Assembly: GCF_005233835.1 (NCBI RefSeq)
Contig: NZ_SZQA01000052.1
Location: 1-40,519 of the forward strand
Origin: Herbidospora galbida
GTDB lineage: Bacteria; Actinomycetota; Actinomycetes; Streptosporangiales; Streptosporangiaceae
Direction of reading: 5' to 3'
DNA length: 40,519 nt
Made by a program: the position numbers and the translations under genes. The notes below the pieces were generated by a model. The model was not told where the DNA came from and did not search any database. It saw only the letters and a list, made by a program, of their open reading frames with translations. Below are positions 1-8,645 of the stretch, one piece after another. The stretch's first letter is position 1. Every line of letters starts with the position of its first letter.

Positions 1-2370
1 GACCGCATCCTCATGGGCCACCGACCGGGGAAGCGCAGCCCGATCGCCGACCAGTGGGCGGTGAAGCTGATCGGCGACGACGTCCACCTCGACGGCGACC
101 TGGGCGAGCTCCGCGCGGAGCTCGACCGCTGGCACGACGCCGCGCACGCCTTCGACGGCCCGGTCAGGGTGGCCTTCCGACTGGGCGAGACCGGCGACGA
201 CGACTGGGAGGTCGGCTTCTCGCTGCAGTCGGCCGACGACCCGAGCCTCGACCTGCCGGCCGCCGAGGTGTGGCGGGGGGCGCGGCTCCCGGGCGTCGTC
301 GCGGAGCACGAGCTGCTCGCGGGGCTGGGCCGGGCGGTCCGGCTCTATCCGGAGCTCGACCGGGCGCTGCGCGACCCCCGGCCCGAAGGGCTCGCGCTCG
401 ACACCCGGGGCGCGTTCGCCTTCCTCAAGAACGCGGCGCCGCTCCTGGGCGCGGCCGGTTTCGGGGTGCGCCTGCCCGCTTGGGCCGGGAAGACGAAGCT
501 GGGGCTCAAGCTCACCACCCGCACCCGGCAGGGGCCGAAGGCGGTCGGCGGCCAGGGGTTCGGGCTCGACCAGATCGTCGACTTCCGGGTCGATCTGGCC
601 GTCGGCGAGCAGGTCATCTCGGAGGAGGAGCTGGCCGAGCTGGCCCGGCTGAAGGTGCCGCTGGTCCGGGTGCGCGGCCAGTGGGTCGAGCTCGACGACC
701 GGCAGCTGAAGGCCGCGCTCAAGATCCTGGAGCAGCGGCGAGACGGCTCGCGCACCGCGCGGGAGGTCATCAACGAGGTCGTGCTCGGCGGTGACGACCA
801 CCTGCCGATCACGGCGGTCGACGCCGACGGGCTGCTCGGCGACCTGCTGTCGGGCGAGGCCGACCGGCGGCTGGAGCCGGTCCCGGCGCCCAAGGGGCTG
901 ACCGGGACGCTGCGGCCCTACCAGCAGCGGGGCCTGGCCTGGCTGAGCTTCCTGTCGGGCCTGGGGCTGGGCGGGGTGCTGGCCGACGACATGGGCCTCG
1001 GGAAGACGATCACGACGCTGTCGCTGCTGCTGTCCGAGCGCGAAGCGAGCCACGGACGGCCGGAGGCCGGCCGTGGCTCGCGCCTTGAATCTGCCTCGGG
1101 GAAACCGAGCAGGGTGCCCGCGCCGACGCTGCTGGTCTGCCCGATGTCGCTGCTCAGCAACTGGCAGAAGGAGGCCGCGCGGTTCGCCCCCGGCCTGCGG
1201 GTGCACGTCTACCACGGGTCGGGCCGCGAACTCGCCGACGCCGATCTGGTGCTCACCACCTACGGCACCGCGCTGCGCGACATCGGGCACCTGGCCGCCC
1301 ACCCGTGGGAGCGGGTGGTCTGCGACGAGGCGCAGGCGATCAAGAACAGCGCGGCCCGGCAGGCGCAGGCGGTCAGGTCGATCCCGGCCCGGACCAAGCT
1401 GGCGCTCACCGGCACCCCGGTCGAGAACCACCTCGCCGAGCTCTGGTCGATCATGGAGTTCTGCAATCCGGGCCTGCTCGGTTCGGCCCGCGCGTTCCGC
1501 GACCGGTTCCAGGAGCCGATCGAGGTCCGCCGCGACGAGAACGCCGTGGCCGCCCTGAAGCGCGCGACCGGCCCGTTCGTGCTGCGGCGGCTGAAGACCG
1601 ACAAGACGATCATCTCCGACCTGCCCGACAAGCTGGAGATGAAGGTGTGGTGCACGCTCACCCCCGAGCAGGCCACCCTCTACCGCGCGGTCGTCGACGA
1701 CATGATGGGCCGCATCGAGGGCAGCGAGGGCATCGAACGGCGCGGCAACGTGCTGGCCGCGATGACCCGCCTGAAGCAGGTCTGCAACCACCCCGCCCAC
1801 CTGCTGAAAGACGGCTCGCGGCTGCCCGGCCGGTCGGGCAAGCTGGCCCGTCTGGAGGAGCTCTGCGAGGAGATCCTGGCCGAGGGCGAGAAGGCGCTGG
1901 TCTTCACCCAGTACGCCGAGTTCGGCTCGCTGATCCTCCCTCACCTTTCGGCCCGGCTCGACCGACCGGTGCTGTGGCTGCACGGCGGGCTGGCCAAGAA
2001 GCGGCGCGACGAGCTGGTCGACCGCTTCCAGACCGACGACGAGCCGATGATCTTCCTGCTGTCGCTGAAGGCGGCCGGCACCGGCCTCAACCTGACGGCG
2101 GCCAACCACGTGATCCACGTCGACCGGTGGTGGAACCCGGCGGTGGAGAACCAGGCGACCGACCGCGCCTTCCGCATCGGCCAGACGAAGAACGTGCAGG
2201 TCAGAAAGTTCATCTGCACGGGCACCATCGAGGAGCGCGTCGACGAGATGATCGAACGCAAGCAGGCCCTGGCCGAGCGCGTGGTCGGCACCGGCGAAGA
2301 CTGGCTCACGTCGTTGTCGACCGAGCAGCTCCGCGACCTGTTCACCCTGGGACCGGAGGCGGTGGCATGA
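1..2370 (+). CDS. SNF2-family DEAD/DEAH-box helicase, 5' end cut by window edge
   Basis: This is the C-terminal part of a Swi2/Snf2-type ATPase, an enzyme class that translocates on double-stranded DNA and remodels protein-DNA complexes. The frame is open to base 1. The first Met (base 13) is probably internal, because actinobacterial relatives are usually longer than these 785 residues. Counting from that Met, residues 1-290 form the N-terminal region, then come a Q-rich lead-in (RPYQQRGLAWL), Walker A GLGKT with Lys331, DEAQ at 438-441, LTGTPVENHL (motif III) and helicase C motifs FTQYAEF, GTGLNLTAA and the arginine-finger stretch DRAFRIGQ. About 30 unusual residues between Walker A and motif Ia are encoded by a hairpin-bearing segment (see repeat at 1045-1081). 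The SWIM protein follows 58 bp later, a common pairing in actinobacteria, so the two probably act together. Family call is secure; the cellular role is inferred. Confidence 0.93.
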   Translation, partial: DRILMGHRPGKRSPIADQWAVKLIGDDVHLDGDLGELRAELDRWHDAAHAFDGPVRVAFRLGETGDDDWEVGFSLQSADDPSLDLPAAEVWRGARLPGVVAEHELLAGLGRAVRLYPELDRALRDPRPEGLALDTRGAFAFLKNAAPLLGAAGFGVRLPAWAGKTKLGLKLTTRTRQGPKAVGGQGFGLDQIVDFRVDLAVGEQVISEEELAELARLKVPLVRVRGQWVELDDRQLKAALKILEQRRDGSRTAREVINEVVLGGDDHLPITAVDADGLLGDLLSGEADRRLEPVPAPKGLTGTLRPYQQRGLAWLSFLSGLGLGGVLADDMGLGKTITTLSLLLSEREASHGRPEAGRGSRLESASGKPSRVPAPTLLVCPMSLLSNWQKEAARFAPGLRVHVYHGSGRELADADLVLTTYGTALRDIGHLAAHPWERVVCDEAQAIKNSAARQAQAVRSIPARTKLALTGTPVENHLAELWSIMEFCNPGLLGSARAFRDRFQEPIEVRRDENAVAALKRATGPFVLRRLKTDKTIISDLPDKLEMKVWCTLTPEQATLYRAVVDDMMGRIEGSEGIERRGNVLAAMTRLKQVCNHPAHLLKDGSRLPGRSGKLARLEELCEEILAEGEKALVFTQYAEFGSLILPHLSARLDRPVLWLHGGLAKKRRDELVDRFQTDDEPMIFLLSLKAAGTGLNLTAANHVIHVDRWWNPAVENQATDRAFRIGQTKNVQVRKFICTGTIEERVDEMIERKQALAERVVGTGEDWLTSLSTEQLRDLFTLGPEAVA
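1045..1081. repeat. 17-bp imperfect inverted repeat inside the helicase gene
   Basis: Left arm GCGAGCCACGGACGGCC (1045-1061), 3-nt loop GGA, right arm GGCCGGCCGTGGCTCGC (1065-1081). The arms pair at 16 of 17 positions. It lies in frame in a loop region between Walker A and motif Ia of the SNF2 protein, where family members normally have only a short linker. It could be an inserted palindromic repeat element or a natural loop expansion. Confidence 0.75.
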
Positions 2371-2428
2371 CCCGCGCACGTATACGCCTCGGTGAACCAG
2401 GCCGGCCCCCAAGATTCGAGGTGGTCCG

Positions 2429-3238
2429 ATGAGTCCCGTCGGGAAAGACGGCTGGTTCGAGGCCGGCACGCCCATCAAGGTCGAGGGCGGCATCAGGGCG
2501 CGCGGGCGGCGCGGCACCATCGGCGAGAAGTGGTGGTCGCGGCGGTTCGTCGACATCCTCGAACGCGTCTGCGACCCCGGGCGGCTCGCGCGGGGCCGCG
2601 CGTATGCCCGCCAGGGTCAGGTGGTCTCGATGACCGTCAAAGCCGGGACCGTCGAAGCGGTGGTCCAGGGGTCGCGCCCAGAGCCGTACACAGTGGAGAT
2701 CGAGATCGAAGCCTACGGCCCGGCGGAGTGGGCCGAGCTCGAACAGGTCATCGCGCGGCAGGCCGGGCACCGGGCCCGGCTGCTGGCGGGTGAGATGCCG
2801 CAGGAGCTGGACGCGCTGTTCGCGGGCGCCGGATACCCGCTCTTCCCCGAACAGGGCGAACTGGAGATGACCTGCGGGTGCCCCGACTGGGGCAATCCGT
2901 GCAAACACGTCTCGGCGGTGCTCTATCTGCTGGCCGAGGCGTTCGACGACGACCCGTTCCTGGTGCTGGCCTGGCGCGGCAAACCCCGGGAGCAGCTCTT
3001 GCACGACCTGCGCACCCCCGCCGACGAACCGCTGGAAGACCGGCTCGCCGACTTCTACACGCTGAACGTCTCGGCGGCCCGGCTGAAGGGCCCGCCCACC
3101 CCCGACACCCCGCCCGACCTGCTGCTCAGGGCGCTCGAACCGCCGAAGGTGAAGGTCAGGCACATCCCGCTGCTCGACCTGCTGCGACCGGCCTATCGAA
3201 GCTTCACCGGGCCGGAGGAACCGCTGGGCGACGCTTGA
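2429..3238 (+). CDS. SWIM zinc-finger domain protein
   Basis: A 269-aa cytoplasmic protein with a SWIM zinc finger: Cys149-x-Cys151, then Cys158-x-His160, in CGCPDWGNPCKH. SWIM domains bind zinc and are found in SNF2-associated and DNA-binding proteins. The start ATG at 2429 is preceded by GAGGTGG (2418-2424) at a suitable distance. It sits 58 bp downstream of the SNF2 helicase on the same strand. The N-terminal part (IGEKWWSRRFVDILERV, RGRAYARQGQV) is typical of actinobacterial SWIM proteins next to SNF2 helicases. A short 21-codon frame from the ATGA at 2367 overlaps the gap but has nothing to support it. Exact function is unknown; a shared role with the helicase in DNA transactions is inferred from the pairing. 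Confidence 0.9.
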   Translation: MSPVGKDGWFEAGTPIKVEGGIRARGRRGTIGEKWWSRRFVDILERVCDPGRLARGRAYARQGQVVSMTVKAGTVEAVVQGSRPEPYTVEIEIEAYGPAEWAELEQVIARQAGHRARLLAGEMPQELDALFAGAGYPLFPEQGELEMTCGCPDWGNPCKHVSAVLYLLAEAFDDDPFLVLAWRGKPREQLLHDLRTPADEPLEDRLADFYTLNVSAARLKGPPTPDTPPDLLLRALEPPKVKVRHIPLLDLLRPAYRSFTGPEEPLGDA

Positions 3239-3257
3239 CCGCGGCCGCTTCGAGGGC

Positions 3258-4196
3258 TCAGGTGTCGACGAAGCCTTGCGGCACCATGACCCGCACCCCG
3301 TTGGGGACCGTCTTGATCACCAGCGGGGTCATCAGCCGCACCTCGCCGTCGATGTCGGCGGCCATCGGCGGGTCGGTTTCGAGGAGCATCTCCTTGCCGA
3401 CCACGAACGGGCCGCCCGCGAGGCTGCGCCACTTGCCGGTGGTGGCCCGCAGGAAGGTCTCGCCCAGCAGGCGCAGCCGCTTGCCCGAGCCGAGCTGGTA
3501 GGCGACCAGGTTGCGGTTGTCGATCGAGATGTCGCTGGCGATCTGCCAGCCGCCGTGGAAGCGGCCGTTGGCGATGTTGAGCTGGTGGGTGAGCAGCTCG
3601 TGGCGGCGGCCCTCGACGGTGATGAAGGCCCGGAACGGCGTGTGGCCGGGCAGGATCGTCAGCGCGGTGAGCGGGTAGGCGGCCCGGCCGGCCAGCCGCT
3701 TCAGCCACGGTTTGACGGTTCCGGCGACCTCGACCGACACCCCGAAGCTGGCCAGGTTGGCGAACGGGCGGTCGCCGCACAGGCCGAGGTCGATGTCGGC
3801 GACCTTGCCCTCGGTGAAGACGCGCACCGCGCCCTGGCGGGTCAGCGGCAGGCCGAGGCTGCGGGCGAAGTTGTTGGTGGTGCCCAGCGGCAGCACGCCG
3901 AGCGCGACGTCGCGGTGGGCGATGTGCTTGATCGAGCTGGACAGGGTGCCGTCGCCGCCGCCCACGATGAGCAGGTCGGGACCGAGGCCGAGGGCTTCGT
4001 CGAGACGGTCGCGCAGCCGGCGCGGGTCGTCGACGGGGAACACGCCGAGCGGGGAGAACCCCGCCTCACGGATGAGCCGCACGACCTCGGAGAAGTGTTT
4101 GCGGCCCCGGCGTGATTTGGTGTTCACGACGACGGCGGCCCGGCGATTCTCCCGGATGGCCGCCGTATGGTCGAGCTTGCTCCGCACCCTGCACAT
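3258..4196 (-). CDS. Diacylglycerol kinase-family lipid kinase
   Basis: A soluble lipid kinase of the DagK/YegS catalytic family, which phosphorylates lipids such as diacylglycerol with ATP. Visible motifs are VVNTKSRRG near the N terminus, the nucleotide-binding GGGDGTL, LPLGTTNNFARSLGLP, and a C-terminal beta-domain ending in VRVMVPQGFVD. The open frame extends to a GTG at 4226, but that lies in the strong hairpin at 4201-4226. I therefore prefer ATG 4196. A GTG at 4187 is also possible: TACCAT (4200-4195) sits 7 nt before it and could be a -10 box for a leaderless message. The gene converges on the SWIM gene with a 19-bp gap containing GCGGCCGC. Substrate is not decidable from sequence. 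Confidence 0.88.
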   Translation of the reverse strand: MCRVRSKLDHTAAIRENRRAAVVVNTKSRRGRKHFSEVVRLIREAGFSPLGVFPVDDPRRLRDRLDEALGLGPDLLIVGGGDGTLSSSIKHIAHRDVALGVLPLGTTNNFARSLGLPLTRQGAVRVFTEGKVADIDLGLCGDRPFANLASFGVSVEVAGTVKPWLKRLAGRAAYPLTALTILPGHTPFRAFITVEGRRHELLTHQLNIANGRFHGGWQIASDISIDNRNLVAYQLGSGKRLRLLGETFLRATTGKWRSLAGGPFVVGKEMLLETDPPMAADIDGEVRLMTPLVIKTVPNGVRVMVPQGFVDT

Positions 4197-4200
4197 GGTA

Positions 4201-4226
4201 GTGCCCGGCGGTCTCCCGCCGGGCAC
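4201..4226 (-). terminator. Perfect 11-bp hairpin after the M6 protease gene
   Basis: Arms GTGCCCGGCGG (4201-4211) and CCGCCGGGCAC (4216-4226) with a 4-nt loop TCTC, a perfect G+C-rich stem. It starts 27 bp past the protease stop and just before the likely lipid kinase start. There is no clear U-run after it, as is common for actinobacterial terminators. It could equally shape the 5' end of the lipid kinase message. Confidence 0.7.
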
Positions 4227-4252
4227 CGGTCAGCCGAACGTGATCTTAACGA

Positions 4253-7051
4253 CTACTTCTTCGACGGGGTCACCTGGACGATGACACCGAGGTTCAGCGG
4301 CAGCGGGCTGACGAGCTTCAGCTTGACGCCGAGCTGCTTGCCCTCGTCACCGGGGTTGCCGGAACCGAGCACGAACCCGTTGACGTTCTCGCCGTACAGG
4401 TCGGTGGCCGGGCTGCCGTCGGGGTTGACGATCCGGGCGGTGTAGGCCTGGTTGTCCTTCGACGGCACGACCGCCGAGGCGTCGCGCAGGCGGAAGTAGA
4501 GCCCGTCGGGACGGTTCTCCAGGCCCGGGTACCAGGTCTTGGCGTCGGTGAACTCCTTGACCGGGTTCTGCGCCGGGAAGCTGGTGCAGTACTCGACGAA
4601 CGGCTCGGCCGCCGGCTCCAGGCACTCCTTGAACGGATACGTCTTGCCGAAGCCGAAGGCGGCGTTGGCGGCCTGCGGACGCATCGGGATGTTCTTGAGA
4701 GCGCTGGTGTCCTTCGTCGCGGCGACGCCGGAGCGGCGCAGCGGCTCGAAGTGCGAGTCGACCAGCAGGAGCTGGCCCTTCGACCCCACCGACGGCAGGT
4801 TGAACTGGTTGGCGGCCGGGTTGTTCATGCCGTACGACGCGTCGCGCAGCCACACCAGGAGGCCGGGGGCGTTGTAGGCGACCTTCTCGACCTTCCAGGC
4901 GCCGTCGCGCTGCCAGGTGGTGTCATAGGTGTACTTGAGGCCCTGGTCGAAGCCGTCGTAGTTGCGCCACTCGGCCAGGTAGTACTGCTCGGAGTTGATC
5001 GAGCCGCCGTGGATGTTCCAGCCCGCGCCGGTCGTGTCGGTGAACGTGCCGGTCGTGGCGGTCCAGCCGTTGGCGCCGCCCTCGACGTCGTCGCTCCAGA
5101 CGGTCGCGCCACCGGCGGTGACGGCGAAGTCGTCGGAGAACCAGCCGCGCTCGATGGCGGCCTCGTCGGTGTTGTACGTCAGGCGGATCTGGACGGTGGC
5201 GCCCGCGAACGGCGTCAGGTCGACGTAGTCGTGCCGCCAGCCGTGGGTGTCGCCGGTCAGGCCGTACTTCTTGTTGCCGAAGTCGTGCATGCGGCCGTTC
5301 GGGTCGGCGTAGCCGTCGTCGGTGGTGACGAGCGTGCCGTCCTCGGAGTAGACCTTCTGCTGCGCCCAGGTGGCGCCGCCGTCGGTCGAGACCTCGACGA
5401 AGCCGAAGTCCCACTCCTCCTCGATGGTGTAGTCGTTCCACATCCAGAAGCGGGGGTCGCCGGTCGCCGGGACCTGGACGGTCCGGGTCAGCTTGCTGTC
5501 GGCCCACATCTGGTCGTTGTTCGACCACCACATGTTCGCGCCCGAGTGGGGCGTGGCCATGACGACGTGCTTGGACGGCAGGTTGATGCGCAGGCCGTCC
5601 TCGGTCAGCTTGGGCGTGCGCGAGGTCTGGCCGATGGTGACGAGCTTGGTCTTGTCACCGGGGTTGACGACCTCGGGGTCGACCCAGCCGAGCACCCACT
5701 TGTCCCACAGGCCCATGTGGGTCGGCATGGACTGGAAGATCGGGCCCGAGTGCGAGCCGGTCGACATCAGGTCCCAGAACTCCACCGAGCTGTCGCCGGC
5801 GCCGGAGGCGTCGTACAGGTCGGGCAGGCCCAGGTCGTGGCCGTACTCGTGGGCGAAGACGCCGACGCCGGAGTCCTCCGGCTGCACGATGTAGTTGGCG
5901 ATCTTCTTGTTGGTGCCCGGGATGGTGTAGCCGCCGGGGATGGTCGAGGAGTGCGCCCAGATGGCGTACGTGCCCTCGGCGCCGCCGCCGCCCGACTTGT
6001 CCTCACCGGCGTGCACCAGCACGAGGTGGTCGATGACGCCGTCGGGCTCCAGGACGTTGCCGTCGCCGTCGGCGTCGGCGGTGTCCTCGATGTCGTAGTC
6101 GGCCCACGGGAAGTTCGGCTGCTGCTGGGCGAGCACGTTCACCGCGTCGATGCCGAGCGTGGCCGGGCCCGCCGGGTTGTCGGGGTGGCCGGCCATCTGC
6201 TGCGGGTAGGTGCCGCACTGACCGGCGCCGTACCAGGCCTCGGAGTGGGGGACCTTCAGCCAGCCGATCGCCGCACCGGAGACGGTGTAGGCGCCCTTGG
6301 ACATCTCCTCGTACATCTTCTTCATGGTGAAGCCGGAGATGTCGATGCCCTTCTTCCCGTCACGGGGGTCCTTGAGGTCCTTGCGGACCCGCTCGGTGAT
6401 CCCGGCGTCGGAGTAGAGCATCTTGTTGAAGTGGTCGGTGCTGAAGTTCGGCACCCAGAAGGAGTTGTTGTCCTTGCCGCCGCCCGCGGCCGTGGCCGGG
6501 TCGGGGATGTTGTTGTGCAGCGGGCCGTTCATCTTCGTGCCCGCGGGCTCGGTCACGCAGGTGTTGATGTCGGCGGTCGACACCGGCCGGACGAACCCGG
6601 AGAAGTCGTCGTTGGCGTTCTCGTTGAACTCCACGAGAAGCGTCAGCAGCTTGGCCGTACGCTTCGTGCCCGCCTTCTTGTAGATGAAGTCGAACGGGTT
6701 CTGGCCGGTGCGGATGGCGCGGCGCTCGTTGTTCGCCAGGCCGCGGGCCGCGACGGGGTTGCCGCCCGCGTACTTGTGGTCGATCTCGTCGGCGATCGCC
6801 TGGGTCGCCTGCCGGCTGGCCTTGGCGGCCTCGCTCAGCTTCTCGTCCGAGCGGTCGGAGACGTCCGACTGCGCGCGCGGGGGCGTGTAGTTGATGTAGT
6901 GGTCGCTCAGCGACGGGATCCAGCGGGCCTCCGTGGAGTCCGCCGATGCCGGGACCGTGGCCGCGGTGAGACCCGCGGCCAGCAGCCCGAGCGCGGGCAC
7001 GATGGCGGCCAACCGCCGCGCCCTGCGAGGGGATGCTGCAAAGGCTGACAA
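4253..7051 (-). CDS. Secreted M6-family (immune inhibitor A-like) metalloprotease
   Basis: A 932-aa extracellular zinc protease. Residues 1-38 are a Sec signal peptide (Arg-rich n-region, LAAIVPALGLLAAGLTAATV, cleavage near PASA-DS). A propeptide-like region is followed by the catalytic domain with HEYGHDLGLPD: His401, Glu402, His405 and a third ligand at Asp411 within the HExxHxxGxxD pattern. A downstream WDLMSTGS Met-turn is as expected for peptidase M6. C-terminal beta-rich domains (about 540-930) resemble the binding domains of immune inhibitor A proteins. The start codon is TTG at 7051, supported by GGGAGGA ending 6 nt upstream on this strand. It is a single-gene unit with a hairpin terminator. 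Likely role: degradation of external protein for nutrition or competition. Family call is strong. Confidence 0.95.
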   Translation of the reverse strand: MSAFAASPRRARRLAAIVPALGLLAAGLTAATVPASADSTEARWIPSLSDHYINYTPPRAQSDVSDRSDEKLSEAAKASRQATQAIADEIDHKYAGGNPVAARGLANNERRAIRTGQNPFDFIYKKAGTKRTAKLLTLLVEFNENANDDFSGFVRPVSTADINTCVTEPAGTKMNGPLHNNIPDPATAAGGGKDNNSFWVPNFSTDHFNKMLYSDAGITERVRKDLKDPRDGKKGIDISGFTMKKMYEEMSKGAYTVSGAAIGWLKVPHSEAWYGAGQCGTYPQQMAGHPDNPAGPATLGIDAVNVLAQQQPNFPWADYDIEDTADADGDGNVLEPDGVIDHLVLVHAGEDKSGGGGAEGTYAIWAHSSTIPGGYTIPGTNKKIANYIVQPEDSGVGVFAHEYGHDLGLPDLYDASGAGDSSVEFWDLMSTGSHSGPIFQSMPTHMGLWDKWVLGWVDPEVVNPGDKTKLVTIGQTSRTPKLTEDGLRINLPSKHVVMATPHSGANMWWSNNDQMWADSKLTRTVQVPATGDPRFWMWNDYTIEEEWDFGFVEVSTDGGATWAQQKVYSEDGTLVTTDDGYADPNGRMHDFGNKKYGLTGDTHGWRHDYVDLTPFAGATVQIRLTYNTDEAAIERGWFSDDFAVTAGGATVWSDDVEGGANGWTATTGTFTDTTGAGWNIHGGSINSEQYYLAEWRNYDGFDQGLKYTYDTTWQRDGAWKVEKVAYNAPGLLVWLRDASYGMNNPAANQFNLPSVGSKGQLLLVDSHFEPLRRSGVAATKDTSALKNIPMRPQAANAAFGFGKTYPFKECLEPAAEPFVEYCTSFPAQNPVKEFTDAKTWYPGLENRPDGLYFRLRDASAVVPSKDNQAYTARIVNPDGSPATDLYGENVNGFVLGSGNPGDEGKQLGVKLKLVSPLPLNLGVIVQVTPSKK

Positions 7052-7091
7052 GTGATTCCTCCCTCACCCGGTAGTCAGCCGGGCTTGTTGA

Positions 7092-7153
7092 GGCGCGCGG
7101 GGGGTGTTTGCGCGCCACCGCTGCGGCTGTGGCAATACCGCCACACCAGCCGC
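7092..7153. promoter_or_regulatory. Two hairpins in the leader of the M6 protease gene
   Basis: First stem: GGCGCGC (7092-7098) with GCGCGCC (7110-7116). Second, bulged stem: GCGGCTG...TGGC (7123-7133) with GCCA...CAGCCGC (7140-7153). Both lie between the protease start and its likely promoter, so they would fold in the 5' untranslated RNA or act as operators. No known riboswitch class is recognised. Confidence 0.4.
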
Positions 7154-7174
7154 AACCGGGACGTTAGATCACTC

Positions 7175-7196
7175 GGTAAAGGAAAAGTAAAGTGAA
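7175..7196 (-). promoter_or_regulatory. Tandem 11-nt direct repeat upstream of the protease
   Basis: On the minus strand TTCACTTTACT is followed directly by TTTCCTTTACC; 8 of 11 positions match. The 11-nt periodicity recalls PhoP (PHO box) sites of actinomycetes, but the match to GTTCACC is partial. An A/T-rich promoter element is the simpler reading. Confidence 0.3.
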
Positions 7197-7271
7197 TGGG
7201 GGATGTTGCGAAACCGATATCGACTGATCGCCTTACCGCACATGTCAGGCCGATTGGTACTGTTTCGGGAT

Positions 7272-8624
7272 GTGGACGACCTCATCTCAGCGCTGCCTCC
7301 CGGACGGGTGCTGACCGACCCCGACGTGACCGCCTCCTACGCCCGTGACCGCACGTTCCTGCAGGCCGGGGCGGTTCGCGCGGTCGTCCTGGCGGAGTCG
7401 CGCGACGACGTCGTGACGACGATGAAATGGGCCACCGCCAACGGGGTCCCGGTGGTGCCGCGCGGAGCCGGCACGGGGCTGGCCGGAGGGGCGGTGGCGG
7501 GCGACGGGTCAATCGTCCTGTCACTGGCCCGCATGACTCGGATTGTCGAGCTCTCCCCCGCCGACGAGATCGCGGTCGTCCAGCCCGGCGTGATCACCGC
7601 CGACCTCGACCGCGCCGCCCGCGCCCACGGGCTGATGTACGCCCCCGACCCGTCCTCCTACGAGATCTCCACGATCGGCGGCAACCTGGCCACCAACGCC
7701 GGCGGCCTGCGCTGCGTGAAGTACGGCGTCACCCGCGACTCGGCGCTGGGCCTGGAGGTCGTGCTGGCCGACGGCCAGGTGGTCAACACCGGCCGCCGGA
7801 CGATGAAGGGCGTCACCGGCTACGACCTGACCGGCCTGTTCGTCGGCTCCGAGGGCACGCTCGGGATCATCACCGAGGCCACCGTCCGGCTGCGCCGGGC
7901 CCCGGCGAAGCCGCCGATCACGGTGGCGGCCGAGTTCACCTCGCTGCGCGACGCCGCCTCGGCGGTGGCCGCGATCATCGCGGCGGGCTGCCAGCCCTCG
8001 ATGCTGGAGCTCATCGACCGCAACACCCTCGTCGCGATCGACGACTGGCGGCACATCGGCCTGGAGCCCACGACGCAGGGCATGCTGCTGGCCCAGTCCG
8101 ACGCCGCCGACGGCGAGGCGGCGGCCGACCGCATGGCCGCCCTGTGCGAGGACCACGGCGCGACGTTCGCGGCCCGGTCGACCACCCCCGAGGAGGCCGA
8201 CGAGCTGATCGCGGTCAGGCGGATGGCCTACCAGGCCAAGGAGCGCCTCGGCGAGTGCCTGACCGAGGACGTCTGCGTGCCCCGGTCGAAGCTGCCCGAG
8301 ATGATCGCCGAGATCGAGGCCGTCGGACAGCGGCACGGCCTGATGATCTGCACCGTCGCCCACGCCGGTGACGGCAACCTGCACCCGGTGTTCATCTTCG
8401 AGCGCGGCCTGCCCGAGCCGCCCCCGCACGTGTGGGCGGCGGCCGACGAGATCTTCCGGGCCGCGCTGCGCCTCGGCGGCACCCTCACCGGGGAGCACGG
8501 CGTGGGCCTGCTGAAGAAGCGGTGGCTGGAGCTGGAGAGCGGGCCCGTCGTGGCATCCCTCCAAACCGGCATAAAGCGGGTCTTCGACCCCCACAACATC
8601 CTCAACCCGGGCAAGGCCATCTGA
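7272..8624 (+). CDS. FAD-linked oxidase, GlcD/D-lactate dehydrogenase-like
   Basis: A 450-aa flavoenzyme of the FAD-binding type 4 family that oxidises a 2-hydroxy acid such as glycolate or D-lactate. The FAD-binding domain covers roughly residues 30-210: VPRGAGTGLAGGA (pyrophosphate loop), DPSSYEISTIGGNLATNAGG, and TGYDLTGLFVGSEGTLGIITEATV. The C-terminal FAD-oxidase domain carries HAGDGNLHPVF and ends GTLTGEHGVGLLKKRW...FDPHNILNPGK, as in GlcD. The frame is open back to ATG 7203 and passes ATG 7242. I choose GTG 7272 because family members begin close to the LTDPDV motif and TACTGT (7258-7263) fits a -10 box 8 nt before it. The 4Fe-4S partner seen in glcDEF operons is absent here. Exact substrate is not decidable. 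Confidence 0.9.
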   Translation: MDDLISALPPGRVLTDPDVTASYARDRTFLQAGAVRAVVLAESRDDVVTTMKWATANGVPVVPRGAGTGLAGGAVAGDGSIVLSLARMTRIVELSPADEIAVVQPGVITADLDRAARAHGLMYAPDPSSYEISTIGGNLATNAGGLRCVKYGVTRDSALGLEVVLADGQVVNTGRRTMKGVTGYDLTGLFVGSEGTLGIITEATVRLRRAPAKPPITVAAEFTSLRDAASAVAAIIAAGCQPSMLELIDRNTLVAIDDWRHIGLEPTTQGMLLAQSDAADGEAAADRMAALCEDHGATFAARSTTPEEADELIAVRRMAYQAKERLGECLTEDVCVPRSKLPEMIAEIEAVGQRHGLMICTVAHAGDGNLHPVFIFERGLPEPPPHVWAAADEIFRAALRLGGTLTGEHGVGLLKKRWLELESGPVVASLQTGIKRVFDPHNILNPGKAI

Positions 8625-8632
8625 CCCACTGG

Positions 8633-8645
8633 TAGCGTGCTCCCA
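8633..8645 (+). promoter_or_regulatory. Leaderless -10 box for the Ser/Thr kinase gene
   Basis: TAGCGT (8633-8638) is followed by exactly 6 nt and then ATG 8645, so transcription would begin at the start codon. No ribosome binding site is present. The same TAnnnT-N6-start spacing recurs at 27060, 28966, 34207 and 40053 on the minus strand. Confidence 0.55.

Noticed and set aside
2367-2432. 21-codon frame starting on the ATGA at the helicase stop
   Set aside because: No ribosome binding site of its own, Arg/Pro-rich shadow composition, and it overlaps the well-supported SWIM start.
3241-3248. GCGGCCGC palindrome between convergent genes as terminator
   Set aside because: Only 8 bp with no loop; too small to form a hairpin and expected by chance at this G+C.
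4751-7048. 765-codon plus-strand open frame opposite the M6 protease
   Set aside because: It is Val/Gly/Arg-rich antisense sequence typical of high-GC shadows, with no motif, while the minus strand has a signal peptide and HExxH site.
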